Below, in pieces: positions 42,973-54,805 of a stretch of 64,000 nucleotides of DNA; within the stretch, counting starts at the first letter, position 1; each line of letters begins with the position of its first letter. The notes under the pieces are model-generated. The model ran no database searches, was not told the origin of the DNA, and saw only the letters and a list, made by a program, of their open reading frames with translations. Made by a program: the position numbers and the translations under genes. This DNA comes from Ceratopteris richardii (Eukaryota; Streptophyta; Polypodiopsida; Polypodiales; Pteridaceae): NCBI GenBank assembly GCA_020310875.1, contig CM035407.1:71468540-71532539 (forward strand), in the 5' to 3' direction.

Positions 42973-44694
42973 GTGAACTATGAACAGCTCATGACCGCGA
43001 CCCGGTCACAAACCTTGAGGGTCACGTGCAAGCAGACAAGAAGAAAGGCGATCAGAAGATCATCGAGTTCACTTTCATCAACTTCATCGGTAAGAAGCAT
43101 GGCAGGACAAGTGGACCTAGAAACCTTACTCTCTAGATTAAACATAAAATTTCCCTCTTTCAGAGGTTTAGCTCATGAGGATCCAGATGAGCACATTCGA
43201 AGATTTCTGGCATTAAGCAAGACTAGAGGTCTAATGGGTAGGGAAGATGCCTTCTTGATACTCTTTCCGGCCACATTGGAAGGATTGGCAGATAAGTGGT
43301 TTAGCCAGTTTGTTGAAAACCACTTTACCTCTTGGGATTTGATGAAAGAGGCCTTCAAAAATTAGTTTCAGCATGGCAACACTGCGGAGATCATTATAGA
43401 AGAGCTAGAAAACTTGAGATTGGGTCCAGGAGAAAAATTCCCAGAGTTTATGACCAGGACCAAAGCACTAATGGCTAAACTACTAGATCCACCGCATGAT
43501 TTCTTTGTCAAGAAGTGGTTAGCCAAACCCCTACGTGTGGTCACCCAATGCAAAATAAAAGAGTTAGTGTTACCTACTGCCACTGTTGAGGAGTTCATCA
43601 ATACGGCCACACGCTTGGAGCAAATAAGGCACCAGTATGGTACAACTTCTTCCCAACCAACCTATGATGCAGAACTGGAGGACCCAATGATCCAGTTAAG
43701 AAGGGAGCTGGAGGGCTTGAAAAGGAATAAGCCCTACACAGAAGAGGAGACTGCTGTGGCTCAGCTGAGAAGGGAGATTGAAGCACTCAAGCTCCAAAAG
43801 GAGGAGGAGGCCCAAGCAGAAGAATTAGCTCAGCTGAGGTAGGAATTGCAAGAACTCAAAGGAGGCAGTATCAAGAGTGGACTCTGGTGCTCCATGTGCA
43901 GCAAGCAAGGGCACATAGTAAGTGAATGTCCTCTGCTAAACGTGACTTGTCAATTATGCAGGAAAGTTGGCCATGAGGCCCATGAATGCCAATCCAGGGG
44001 AACGCCTGCAACGACATACTGGACACAGGGAGGACCTCTGCCACCAGCAAATGTAATGGCAGCCACAGCAAACCAAGGTAACAACTATAATCCTAGACCA
44101 AGGAATAATTTTGCAAATGGGCCTAGAAGGCCCATTATTTGCTTCAGATGTGGAGAGTGCGGGCACTACCAATCTAGGTGCACTCTCCCAGAAAATGCCC
44201 CTCCTTGCAGGAACTGTCCAGAGGCCAGGGATCACTATACAAACTGTTGTCCTAAGAATCAAGCCTCTACTTCCGGACCCCATCTCCAAATGATCTCTGT
44301 ATTCAAGGAGGAAACATTACCTCAGGTCAATGAACCCTCACCGTCTACCAGGGTGGTACAATTAGAAGAACTTGAATCTTTTGCAGTACAGACAAGAAGC
44401 AAGGGGAAGGCAAAAGTAGTCGAAAATCAAGAATCAATAATTAGGGAATTGAACAAAGACAGAGTTGCATATGAAGACAAAGCCACCACAAGTGCAGACA
44501 CAAACCAAAAGGAATATCTCATAGGCACCAGTGATGCCATTGGGCATGCCTTCAACAGGGCTCAAGAAGAGTTTGGCAAAGCAAATGAAGCTCATTCTCT
44601 TAAAGAGTCAGAGGCTTCAAAACTACTCAAGTCAATGAAGAAGGAGGTTAGTATTTTTGAATTAATAAAGATGGATGGGAAATTCAGGTCATAA
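42973..44694 (+). pseudogene. Gypsy-4 gag
   Basis: One reading frame, interrupted by TAG at 43363, TAG at 43840 and TAA at 44692. A plausible start is the ATG at 43099 (MAGQVDLETLL). The capsid region has FPSFRGLAHEDPDEHIRRFL and LEGLADKWF, then LGPGEKFPEFMTRTKALM. A coiled-coil-like LRRELEGL/LRREIEAL repeat precedes four cysteine knuckles: CSMCSKQGHIVSEC, CQLCRKVGHEAHEC, CFRCGECGHYQSRC and CRNCPEARDHYTNC. All keep CX2CX4HX4C. Four knuckles and the coil set it apart from the other gypsy elements here. The third stop lies inside a conserved block before protease, so it is a mutation rather than a natural gag end. Confidence 0.88.
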
Positions 44695-44697
44695 TTA

Positions 44698-46665
44698 TTG
44701 CAGATAATCGATGAGGCTTCTACTACCAGCTTAGTGGCAAGGATGGCTATTTTACATAAGGGGATAATTATCAGGGAAGCACCCGTTACGGATTATAAAA
44801 GTCCTCGGCTTACAGTATCAATCAAGGGTCATGAATTTCAAGGTGTTATTGTGGATGGTGGTTCTGGCATTAACTTGATGCCTGAACATACCATGAAAAA
44901 GATTGGACTCCACCCTTCAAGACCTGCAAACTTCACTGTTACTTTGGCAGATCAGAGCAAAGTAAGGCCCTTGGGGGTAATCCCAAAAATTCCACTTGAA
45001 GTACAAGGTAATCTATTCATTCTGGATTTTGTGGTTTTAAGATTGCCCCAGGTTGAAGGAGGATTTCCTCTCTTAATTGGAAGACCTTGGCTGAGGCATG
45101 CCAGTGTCATTCATGATTGGGGCAAGGACACTATGTGGGTACAAAAGAAAGGGCAAGAGCTGACACAGATTCATTTAGAAGAGGGCCCGGACAATCAAGG
45201 AAACACTAGTATGATGCAAACAGTTAGCGTTTGCATGGAAACAGAATCGGAGGATCAACCCCAAATAGATTTTGAGGAAGAAGAGGATATTCTAAATTGG
45301 CTCCAAGCAGGCAACTCTTCCTCTTGTTTTGGAATTTTTCTTAATAATCCTTGCACGACTGAAGGTTATGATGAAGATAAGAAAAAGGTCCAGGCTGATG
45401 GATTGAGAGAGCCCATCACTGACCACAGAAGGGGAAGGAAGATACCCCTCAAATACAACTTGGAGGAGGATGTGACAACCACAGATAAAGAAGTTTCTAA
45501 AGCTAAAAGCAAGGTAAAAAATTCTGGTGTTGAATGTTCTTTCCCAATTCAAGAAATCCCTGCAGGATGGATGCAGGACAAGGAGGAACACATTGAAGTC
45601 CAAAATACACCTGCTTATGAAGCAATGCACGAAAAGCTAGTAGAAGAAGACAAGGAAGCAGATGCACACGAAGATAATATGGTAGCAAGAAATCCTGTCC
45701 AAGAAATACACTTAGGCACTCAAGACAATAATCAGCCAGTTCTGGTGGCCACTTGGTTGTGGAGCCACCCAGGGCTCCTTGAAAAGGTAAAATCATTCTT
45801 GACCCAGTATGTAGATGTTTTTGCCTGGCATTATAAAGACTTAGAAGGAGTGCCTGCAACTTATGGAGAGCACAGAATCCCTCTGGTTGATGGAGCCAAA
45901 CCCATCAGAGGAAGGAGTTATAGACTTAATCCAAAATATGCCAAAGCTGTCTATGTGGAAATCCAAAAGATGGAGGATGCAAGAATCATCATTCCTGTTG
46001 AACACTCAGAGTGGCTCTCACCCATGGTTATAGTACCGAAGAAGAATACTAATAAAATCAGAATTTGTGTTGACTTTAGAGCACTCAACAAGGTGACCAT
46101 TCCAGATGGTTTCCCTATGCCTTTTGCAGAACAGGTCATTGAAGAAGTGGCTGGGCATGCATTATATAGCTTTATGGATGGATTCAGTGGCTATAACCAA
46201 ATATCAATACATCCAGAGGATCGTGAAAAGACTGCTTTTATCACACCTTGGGGAACATATGTGTATGTAAAAATGCCATTTGGGCTCAGAAATGCTCCAG
46301 CAACCTTTAACAGAACGGTCAATCTCATTTTTGGCCCCCTATTGCTGGAATCACTTAGAATCTTCATGGATGACTTCTCTTTGTTTTCAGGATCTCACAA
46401 GGAAACTCATCTAGATTGTTTGGACCACCACTTGAGGCAGTTGCAGAATATTTTCAAAAGATGCAGGGAGACTAAGTTAAAGCTCAATCCAAACAAATGT
46501 CATTTCCTTGTGACAGAAGGAACCCTCTTAGGACATGTGGTGTCGGCTAAAGGTATGGCCCCAGATCGTGACAAAATCATTTCTATATTAAAGTTGCCTA
46601 AACCTAAATCCCCTAAAAAGATTCAGAGTTTCTTGGGCATACTGGATACCATAGGAGGTTTATAA
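44698..46665 (+). pseudogene. Gypsy-4 protease and reverse transcriptase
   Basis: Protease has VIVDGGSGINLM (Asp at 44854-44856) and FPLLIGRPWLRHASVIHDWG. DGGS replaces the usual D-[ST]-G-A, a form met in some plant gypsy lineages. An acidic linker follows. RT has DVFAWHYKDLEGV, HSEWLSPMVIVPKKNTNKI, FMDGFSGYNQISIHPEDREK, MPFGLRNAPATFNRTV and the catalytic box FMDD at 46373-46384. A one-base deletion near 46633, in the block that should read through GYHRRF, shifts the frame and ends the ORF; the next frame carries on at once. Same frame as gag. Confidence 0.92.
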
Positions 46666-46667
46666 AA

Positions 46668-48515
46668 ATGTATGCAGAGATAGCTAGACCTCTGGCTAGA
46701 CTTACAGGTAAGGAAGTACCTTTTAAATGGGAAGAAGAGGAGGAAAAAGCATATCAAACTTTACAGTCAAGGTTAGTGTCTGCTCCTATCTTGGTCACAC
46801 CTGAGTGGTCAAAAATCTTTCATATACATGTCGATGCCAGTGCCTATGCAGTGGGGGCAGTTTTGACCCAACCCAGTGAAGAATTTAAAGTGGACAGGCC
46901 AATTCAATATGCCAGTAGAATCTTGACCAAGGCTGAAAGGAATTACAGTACTACAGAAAGGGAAGCCCTAGCAATGGTCTTTGCTGTCCAAAAATTCCGT
47001 CATTACTTACTGGGGGTAAAATTTATTATTATAACAGATCACCAACCACTAAAATACCTACTCAACAAACCACAAGCCACTGGTAGAATATGGAGGTGGT
47101 TATTGTTGTTCCAAGAGTTTGATTTTTCTGTAGTCCATAAACCAGGAAAAGAAAATGTTATGGCGGATCACCTATCCAGAATAAATATGATGAATCAAAC
47201 TAGTGGAGTCAATGATGACTTTCCAGATGCTCATCTGTTTGCTGTACAAGCTCAAGGTTGGTATTACGACATCAAAAATTTCATTAAAACTGGGTTGTAT
47301 CCAGAAAAGGCTAGTGCTGTACAAAAGAAGAGCCTGCTAATCAAGAGTAGACCATATACCTTCATTGAAGATAAATTGTATAGACAGGGCAAGGATGACC
47401 GGTTCAGGAAGTGTTTGGAAGAAGAAGAAGTGAGGGAAGTCCTTCACTCTACGCATGAAGGAACAGGTGGTGGGCACCTTCCAGGACATATTATGAGTCA
47501 GAGGATACTGGATGCTGGTCTATGGTGGCCTACACTATTTAGGGATGCAGATGAATGGGGAAAGGCATGTGACATTTGCCAGAGGTGTGGACCTAAGCCA
47601 ACAAAGCAGAGACATAACCCCTTGGTTGTTTCCACTTCCTGGCAACCATTTGAGAAGTGGGGGCTAGATTTTGTAGGGCCCATCTACCCTCCCGCTTTCC
47701 CAAAAAGAGAAAAATATCTCTTGATAGCTACAGATTATGCGACAAAGTGGGCTGAAGCTATTGCCTCCCCCGATTGCACTGCCCAAACTGTTACTGATTT
47801 CATTTCTAGTAGCATCATTTGCAGGTTTGGTTGTCCACTTGAAATTTGTACTGATCAGGGTACCCATTTTGTCAATAAAGTCCTGCAAGAAATCTTCAAC
47901 AGGTATAGAATTCTTCATAGGACCTCTTGTGCTTACTATCCACGAGCAAATGGACAGGCTGAATCGACAAATAAGGTTTTAATCTCAATATTAAGAAAGG
48001 AGTGTATGTTGCAGCCCACTTCATGGGGCATTGCTTACCAAGGTACACTTTGGGCATACAGGTTAGCCTACAAAGAGGCCACCGGATATTCCCCATTCCA
48101 ACTGGTTTATGGCATATTACCCATCGAGCCCTTTGAATTTTTACATGGATCGCCTAAGATAGCATTCATGCAGGGAAAGAAGGATTGTGATGTCTCTCAG
48201 AGGCTAGGAGCCCTACATAAAGTGGAGGAGATTCGTCTACTAGCGACCAAACAATTGATAGTGACTCAGATGAAGAGGAAGGAGGCACATGATCGACATC
48301 TGTGGAACAACAACATTGAAGCGGGCATGTTAGTTCTTCTCCATAAACCTAACCCTCATAGGAATGCAAAAGGGAAATGGATCCCTCATTGGGAAGGCCC
48401 TTTTCGCGTTCTGAAGACGTTGCATTGGGGTGCTGTGCAGTTAGAAACACTCAATGGAGCCACCATGCCGCTAGTAAATATTTCTAGACTCAAAGCCTAT
48501 CATAAAAAGTTCTAA
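46668..48515 (+). pseudogene. Gypsy-4 RNase H and integrase
   Basis: 615 residues are uninterrupted. RNase H has FHIHVDASAYAVGAVLTQ, TEREALAMVFAVQKFRHYLL and IITDHQPLKYLLNKP. The integrase zinc region reads HEGTGGGHLPGHIM...GLWWPTLFRDADEW then CDICQRC. The core has WGLDFVGPIYPPAFPK, CTDQGTHFVNKVL and ANGQAESTNKVL, with DDE intact. The C-terminal part has LVYGILPIEPFEF, then LHKPNPHRNAKGKWIPHWEG and PFRVLKTLHWGAVQLETLNG. It depends on the broken upstream frame for expression. 48516-48989 behind it has no recognised feature. Confidence 0.92.
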
Positions 48516-48989
48516 CATCCCACTCCATAGTTCTTAGGTCATTTTGTTTTTCTATTGTGTTCCTTTAATCATTGCTAATAATTGCTAAAAACAAATAAAA
48601 ATATGTTGCTCAATTACACAAATTTTGGCGCAAATTTTTTTGGATGGCTCTTAGTTCTACGCAGAAGCTTTTGTTGCTAGCCTTTTCTTTGTTTATCTCT
48701 TGGATGGATGAGATTAAAGTGGCTTCTCCTCTCTTTTGAACACTCTTTTATGCTAAACCATCCCTTGCTGTGAGGTGAGCCCTTAATCCTCCTTGCTATA
48801 TAATGGGAACCCTCATTCATTCCGCCTTCAACTCCATCTTGCTGCAAGATCATCTCAGCTGAAATGCAATACCATCGACAGGGGCTACCAGACTCTTCAG
48901 TGCATGCGTGTGTCTTTTTCGCAGGAGCACTTGGAAGGGTGTGTGTCTTTTTGGTAGGAGCACTTTGACCCCTCCATGAAGTTGATTCC

Positions 48990-49010
48990 TTAATTGACCC
49001 TTCCACCGCC
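48990..49010 (-). pseudogene. 3' end of the antisense glycine-rich gene (left of Copia-C)
   Basis: Read on the - strand, the last codons are Gly-Gly-Arg-Val-Asn then TAA (48990-48992). Removing Copia-C and one copy of its duplication joins them in frame to GGSGVGYGGGG at 54806-54835. Confidence 0.6.
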
Positions 49011-50056
49011 TGTTGGTGCAGACCAATCACCAATTTGAATGTTTCGAAGATTAAATAATGAAGGAAGATTCAATTCTTGAAGCTTGGAAGAAGGATACAT
49101 TCAGAGGATATGAGGAATGTACACATATGTACATTAGTATAGTTATAGTTCACTTAGATCTTTGATTAGTCATAGACTTGTACAAATTTCTCTATAAATA
49201 CCTTGAAAATGTCGAGGCGTGATATGAGAGCATATGAAAGAATATATGAGTGAGTATAGAAGTCAAAAAAGGAGAAGTTAGATGTCATGAGACATGTGAA
49301 ATGTTAGTTGAGTTTTCCTCTCATCACTCAACTGTAATTTTCTGAGTAATCGAAAAAATATTGCGCCCGATGTTTCTGTGTCTGTTCCGTCTGTGTTAGA
49401 TCATTTGTGAAATCCTTTTGAGGATATCTAAGTTCATAGTTAATGAGTCTATGACTTGAGTTTCAGAGTCTAATTGTAAACAGGCTAGGAGAATTGTTAA
49501 TAGGAACATTCATATGTGATGAGTGTTCACAGTTCTCTGAAACAGGCGCAAATTTCGATCTTGATTTTTTGGTCAGTTCTCACTCCACAGTTTAAAGTTT
49601 TGTGCAAGCAAGCACTTAATCTTTAAGTTAGAAGGTAAGCTGCCTGTATCTACAAGCATTTGTTTAAACGGGTTCGAGATTGATAGAATTATGTGTTAGA
49701 AGTTAGGGGTGTCAAAATCGACTTCTCAGAAGTGCAGATTTAGACATAGGTAACTTGTGAAGTTGATTTCTCAAGTTATACTAAACCTTTTGAAGAAATT
49801 TAACTTGGAGGAGGTGTGCAACTTCTAGGCGACACTCCATACAAAATTTCATATAAAACTTTACATGTTTGATAGGTCAATGAGAAGATATTGTGCAGCA
49901 GACTTTCTGTGTTTTATCTTCTTCACAGAATTTTTCAACTTTTGATAATTTGGAGATTGAACCTCTAATTTGGTGCAGATTTTGACTTACTCTTGGTATA
50001 GAGGTGCTCTAATCATAAGAGTAGGTTATTCTTTTGGAGATTAACACTCTCCATCA
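49011..50056 (+). repeat. 5' LTR of Copia-C
   Basis: It starts TGTTGGTGCAGACC and ends CTCTCCATCA. TATAAATA at 49193-49200 is the likely promoter element. Confidence 0.95.
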
Positions 50057-50057
50057 G

Positions 50058-50069
50058 TGGTATCAGAGC
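50058..50069 (+). other. Primer binding site of Copia-C (initiator Met tRNA)
   Basis: TGGTATCAGAGC starts one base after the LTR. Confidence 0.95.
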
Positions 50070-50278
50070 AGGAAACATCAAAATCAAGGAAAGGAGGATC
50101 CCGACTGCTGCAGATTCAAGAAATTCAACAACTGAAGAACTAAAAGGTGAAAGCTTGAAGGCAAAGCTTGAGGAGAAGACCATATGACATCAAGAAAGAC
50201 AAAAGGACTCTAATTTGAAGTAAAGGTACATATATTGTTCATAAAGCTTGAAGATTTCAATACACAGGTGGATACAAG

Positions 50279-53200
50279 ATGGGAGATTCTCTACAGATAG
50301 AGAAATTGGATAGGGAAAACTATCCTGCATGGTCAATGAGGATGGAAGCTCATCTTATGAGCAAAGATTTAATAGCTTATATCACAGGAGAAGAAGAGAA
50401 GCCACAGTTCAGAGATCCTAGTGTTCCAACTAGGGAAGAGTTAGCAGATTTGAAAAATTGGATGAAGAAAGATGCTCAAGCTAGGAGCATTATATATATG
50501 GCAGTCAATGATTACTTGTTACCTCATATTCGAGGTCTTGAAAGTGCAACTGATATTTGGAATGCTTTGGAGGAGCATTTCCAGAATACTACTAAGTCAA
50601 GGAAGGCATCCTTATGGGCAGAGTTTACCACCTTTAAGAAGAAGGCTTCTCAATCCATTTCAGACTATGTGACAAGAATGAAAGATATTGTAGATGCTTT
50701 AGGAGCTGTTGATGAAGACATTGAGGAGGATAAATTGGTAAGGCAAATTCTTACAGGTTTAAGAGGTGATGACAAATGGAAGCCATTCATTTTGTCTACA
50801 GAATTATCACTTGATCATTTCACTCCTGATTTAAATCAGTTGCTAGGTCATATGCTAACATTTGAGCAGGATGTTAAAGGAGATGGTGACAAAAGTACAT
50901 GTCATGCAATGTACTCAAAGGACAAGAAGAAGAATAGCAAAGGAAAGCAACAAGCAAATGAAGATGAAGGAACAACTAGTCAAGCCAACTTCCTAAGAGG
51001 AAGAGGAGGTGGCAAAGGTAGAGGAAGTGGCAGGAACAACAAAGATGGAGGCAAAGCTTGCTGGATTTGTGGTAAGACAAATCACTTAGCTAATGATTGT
51101 TGGCACAATACTCAGAGTAATAATGGATATAGTCAAAACTATAATGCAAGAGGAAGAGGTGGCAGAAATCAAAGAGGTAATTTCAGAGGTAGAGGTAGTA
51201 GGAGTTACTTTGGAAGAAATGCAGGTAGAGGATTCCAAAGTCAACAATATAACAATACCTACTACAATTATGCTTCAGATCAAAAGGAGGATTCAACATT
51301 GATAATGAATGCAACTTGTGAAAGGCAGAGTGAAGATCAAAGAGTCTTCTACATTGACTCAGGGTGTAGCAATCACCTAAGTGGTAATATAGCTTTGATG
51401 ACTGATTTGGAGAATAAGGTTTTTAATCATGTTGTTCAAACAGGTGACAACACAAAGCACAATGTGAAGTCAATTGGATCAGTGAAGGCTAAGGATGGTA
51501 GTACATTATTGAGTAAGGTTCTGTATGTTCCTACAATTCCTAAGAATTTGATAAGTGTAGGACAAATTGTTGAAAAGGGATATGAAGTAAGGTTCACTAA
51601 TGATGGAGTATATGTGGAAGACCCTAGTCAAGGGTATAAAGAGATTGTTTCAGGGAAGAAAGAAGGAAGATTATTTACATTGAAGATTCAAGGCAATATT
51701 GGTCATGCTATGTTCACATATGGAGGACATAAGATCTCTGAGTTAGATCTTTGGCACAAGAGGCTTGGACATTTCAATGAAAGAGGTATTAAAGACATGA
51801 TTAACAATGGTTCAGTGCTTGGATTGCCTAATGCAGGTCAACATATGACATACAAATGTGAGGCATGTCAATTAGGTAAGGCTCATAAGCATTCCTATTC
51901 CAAGCATGGTTTTATGTACTCAGAGAAGCTTGAATTGGTACACACAGATGTGTGGGGACCATCAAAGGATTTCAGTATAAATGGGTCAAGGTATTATGTG
52001 ATTTATGTTGATGATGCTACTAGATGGATCACTATTTATGTGATCAAAGATAAGTCAGAAGTGTTTAATACATTTAAACACTATCATGCATATGCAGAAA
52101 GAATTACAGGTCATAAGATGAAGAGATTAAGGTCAGATGGAGGGGGAGAGTATTTCTCTAATGAATTTAGTGATTACTTGTGGAATGCAGGTATAAAAAG
52201 GGAAGTTACTTGCAGGTACTCTCCTCAACAAAATGGTGTAGCAGAAAGGAGAAATAGAACACTTGTTGAGTTTGCAAGATCCATGATGAAGGAGAAAAAT
52301 TGCCCTAATTATTTGTGGGCTGAGGCTGTAAATACAGCCACTTATTTGGTCAATAGGTTACCATGTAAAGCCTTGCAGGGTATGACACCATATGAGGCTT
52401 GGTGGGGTAAGAGACCTACCTTGGATCATTGCAGAGTTTTTGGATGTGTGGCATATGCATATGTGCCATCACAATTAAGACACAAATTGGAACCTAAAGC
52501 TGAAAAATATGTTTTCATTGGTTATGATGATAAGCAGATGGGTTATAGATTGTGGAGTCCATCTACAAAACAATTCATGGTTTCTAAAGATGTTACATTT
52601 GATGAGCAAAGTACTTGGTATGCAGGTATAATCAATATCAATACAGGTGATGAAGAAGAAGTGAGTCAAAAGAAAGGTAAGTCAAAGATTCAAATAATTG
52701 ATGAAGAAGAGAATAATGAAGTGCAGGGTGAAGTTGAAGAAATGCCAAGATTTGATCCTGAGTGTGAAGAACCAGAAACCTCAAGGAGTGGAGAACTCAG
52801 AAGATCATCAAGAAATAGGTGGCAACCTACAAGGTATAGTTATGATACTTCTTTTTTGGCCACAAAAGATTATGCTTATATGATGAAAATAGATGAAGAC
52901 CCTTCTACATATGAAGAGGCAAAAGGTAAGGAAAAATGGGAGAAAGCTATGCAGGAAGAATATGATGCACTATTGGAAAATCAAACTTGGGATTTGGTTC
53001 CTAAACCAAATAGCCAGAAGATCATTGGATGCAAGTGGGTTTACAAGACCAAAAGGTTTGCAGATGGAAGTGTGTCTAGGTACAAAGCTAGACTTGTTGT
53101 CAAAGGATTTGCTCAGACATATGGTGTTGACTATGATGAGACTTATAGTCCTGTGGCAAAGATGACAACCATCAGGACACTTATAGCTATTGCTGCATGT

Positions 53201-54361
53201 AAAGGTTGGAAGTTATGTCAACTTGATGTGAAAAATGCTTTTTTGAATGGTTATATTTCAGATGATGTGTTCATGGAGCAACCTCAAGGGTTCAGAGATA
53301 AAAGGTATCCTGATCATGTGTGCAAGCTCAAGAGAGCTTTGTATGGCTTAAAGCAGGCTCCAAGGGCATGGAATTATAGACTTGTAAAGTTCTTGAAAGA
53401 ACTTGGATTTCAGGTGTCTAAAGCAGATAGTAGCTTGATTGTCAAAGCAAGTGATAATGGTTTCATATACATGTGCATATATGTTGATGATATAATCCTT
53501 ACAGGTACAGATGAAGAAGGAATACAAAGACTCAAGAAGCAAATGGAAAAGGAGTTCAAAATAAGTGACTTGGGAGACTTGTCATACTTCTTGGGCATGG
53601 AGATTACATATACTCAACATGGAGTATTTGTGACTCAAGAAAGGTATTTGAAGAACTTGTTAATCAAGTTTAAAATGGATGATTGCAGGGTAGCACCTAC
53701 ACCAATGGAGGTGAATCACAAATTGAGTAAATTTGGAGGTGAAGAATTCAAGGACATGAGACAATATCAGAGTTTGGTTGGTAGTCTTATCTATGCTACT
53801 TTAACTAGACCGGATTTATCATATGCAGTAGGGGTTTTGTCTCAATTCATGCATTGCCCAAGGAAAGAACATTGGATTGCAGGACAAAGAGTGTCGAGGT
53901 ACATTAAGGGTACACTCAATGAAGGTTTGTATTATGGGTTTACATCAGATACAAATATCAAAATTTATAGTGATGTAGATTGGGCAGGTAATCCAGATGA
54001 TAGAAGGTCAACTTATGGATACATGTGTTATGTGGGAGATAAACTTATCTCATGGTGTTCCAAGAAGCAACATACAGTTGCTTTGTCTTCTACAGAAGCT
54101 GAATATAAAGGCATGGTTGAAGCTGCAAAGGAAGTGATTTGGCTCAAGACCTTGATGAAGAGTTTTGACATTGTGCATGGGATACCAATTATATATGGAG
54201 ATAACATGAGTTCATTGTATTTAGCTGCTAATCCTGTTTTTCATGCCAAGACCAAACACATTGAGATTCAGTATCACTTTCTAAGAGAGAAAGTGATGGA
54301 TAAGGAGATTGAAGTCATACATACTTCAACTAAAGATCAGATAGCTGATATGCTTACATAG
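50279..54361 (+). CDS. Copia-C gag-pol polyprotein, C-terminus cut by a nonsense codon
   Basis: 1360 residues from the ATG giving MGDSLQIEKLDRENYPAWSM, the typical copia gag start. UBN2-type gag is followed by a Gly/Arg-rich tract with CWICGKTNHLANDC (261-274). The protease motif is YIDSGCSNHL (D at 360). Integrase has VHTDVWGPSK, VDDATRW and QQNGVAERRN. RT starts at KWVYKTKR and has YVDD at 1068-1071. RNase H has YSDVDWAGNPDDRRSTYGY and STEAEYKG. The frame stops at TAG (54359) after IADMLT, where translation beyond continues SLDGPKLQKFKDMAGIKK. A Lys codon mutated to stop would remove the last roughly 25 residues. The catalytic domains are complete, so activity may survive; the family resembles Copia-B but is clearly diverged. 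Confidence 0.93.
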   Translation: MGDSLQIEKLDRENYPAWSMRMEAHLMSKDLIAYITGEEEKPQFRDPSVPTREELADLKNWMKKDAQARSIIYMAVNDYLLPHIRGLESATDIWNALEEHFQNTTKSRKASLWAEFTTFKKKASQSISDYVTRMKDIVDALGAVDEDIEEDKLVRQILTGLRGDDKWKPFILSTELSLDHFTPDLNQLLGHMLTFEQDVKGDGDKSTCHAMYSKDKKKNSKGKQQANEDEGTTSQANFLRGRGGGKGRGSGRNNKDGGKACWICGKTNHLANDCWHNTQSNNGYSQNYNARGRGGRNQRGNFRGRGSRSYFGRNAGRGFQSQQYNNTYYNYASDQKEDSTLIMNATCERQSEDQRVFYIDSGCSNHLSGNIALMTDLENKVFNHVVQTGDNTKHNVKSIGSVKAKDGSTLLSKVLYVPTIPKNLISVGQIVEKGYEVRFTNDGVYVEDPSQGYKEIVSGKKEGRLFTLKIQGNIGHAMFTYGGHKISELDLWHKRLGHFNERGIKDMINNGSVLGLPNAGQHMTYKCEACQLGKAHKHSYSKHGFMYSEKLELVHTDVWGPSKDFSINGSRYYVIYVDDATRWITIYVIKDKSEVFNTFKHYHAYAERITGHKMKRLRSDGGGEYFSNEFSDYLWNAGIKREVTCRYSPQQNGVAERRNRTLVEFARSMMKEKNCPNYLWAEAVNTATYLVNRLPCKALQGMTPYEAWWGKRPTLDHCRVFGCVAYAYVPSQLRHKLEPKAEKYVFIGYDDKQMGYRLWSPSTKQFMVSKDVTFDEQSTWYAGIININTGDEEEVSQKKGKSKIQIIDEEENNEVQGEVEEMPRFDPECEEPETSRSGELRRSSRNRWQPTRYSYDTSFLATKDYAYMMKIDEDPSTYEEAKGKEKWEKAMQEEYDALLENQTWDLVPKPNSQKIIGCKWVYKTKRFADGSVSRYKARLVVKGFAQTYGVDYDETYSPVAKMTTIRTLIAIAACKGWKLCQLDVKNAFLNGYISDDVFMEQPQGFRDKRYPDHVCKLKRALYGLKQAPRAWNYRLVKFLKELGFQVSKADSSLIVKASDNGFIYMCIYVDDIILTGTDEEGIQRLKKQMEKEFKISDLGDLSYFLGMEITYTQHGVFVTQERYLKNLLIKFKMDDCRVAPTPMEVNHKLSKFGGEEFKDMRQYQSLVGSLIYATLTRPDLSYAVGVLSQFMHCPRKEHWIAGQRVSRYIKGTLNEGLYYGFTSDTNIKIYSDVDWAGNPDDRRSTYGYMCYVGDKLISWCSKKQHTVALSSTEAEYKGMVEAAKEVIWLKTLMKSFDIVHGIPIIYGDNMSSLYLAANPVFHAKTKHIEIQYHFLREKVMDKEIEVIHTSTKDQIADMLT

Positions 54362-54440
54362 AGTTTGGATGGACCAAAGTTACAGAAGTTTAAAGACATG
54401 GCAGGCATAAAGAAGATAAGAGAAACCTCAATTGATGATT

Positions 54441-54450
54441 GAGGGGGAGC
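54441..54450 (+). other. Polypurine tract of Copia-C
   Basis: GAGGGGGAGC abuts the 3' LTR. Confidence 0.88.
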
Positions 54451-54805
54451 TGTTGGTGCAGACCAATCACCAATTGAATGTTTGGAAGATTAAAGAATGA
54501 AGGAAGATTCAATTCTTGAAGCTTGGAAGAAGGATACATTCAGAGGATATGAGGAATGTACACATATGTACATTAGTATAGTTATAGTTCACTTAGATCT
54601 TTGATTAGTAATAGACTTGTACAAATTTCTCTATAAATACCTTGAAAATGTCGAGGCGTGATATGAGAGCATATGAAAGAATAGATGAGTGAGTATAGAA
54701 GTCAAAAAAGGAGAAGTTAGATGTCACATTTTGACTTACTCTTGGTATAGAGGTGCTCTAATCATAAGAGTAGGTTACTCTTTTGGAGATTAACACTCTC
54801 CATCA
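54451..54805 (+). repeat. 3' LTR of Copia-C, internally deleted
   Basis: It matches the first roughly 280 bp and last roughly 80 bp of the 5' LTR. About 690 bp between GTTAGATGTCA and ATTTTGACTTACTC is missing, with the junction near 54727. Termini and target duplication are intact. Confidence 0.93.

Larger units (their letters stand above)
49011..54805 (+). mobile_element. Copia-C: near-complete copia element nested in Gypsy-4
   Basis: A 5-bp target duplication CCGCC is at 49006-49010 and 54806-54810. The 5' LTR is 1046 bp but the 3' LTR only 355 bp because of an internal deletion. Primer site, polypurine tract and a 1360-codon polyprotein frame are present. It is the same family as Copia-D and inserted in the glycine-rich/minisatellite region. 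Confidence 0.95.

Noticed and set aside
46600-46670. Programmed frameshift between Gypsy-4 RT and RNase H
   Set aside because: The break falls inside a conserved RT-RNase H connection block and is explained by a single missing base. No slippery site or new start is evident.
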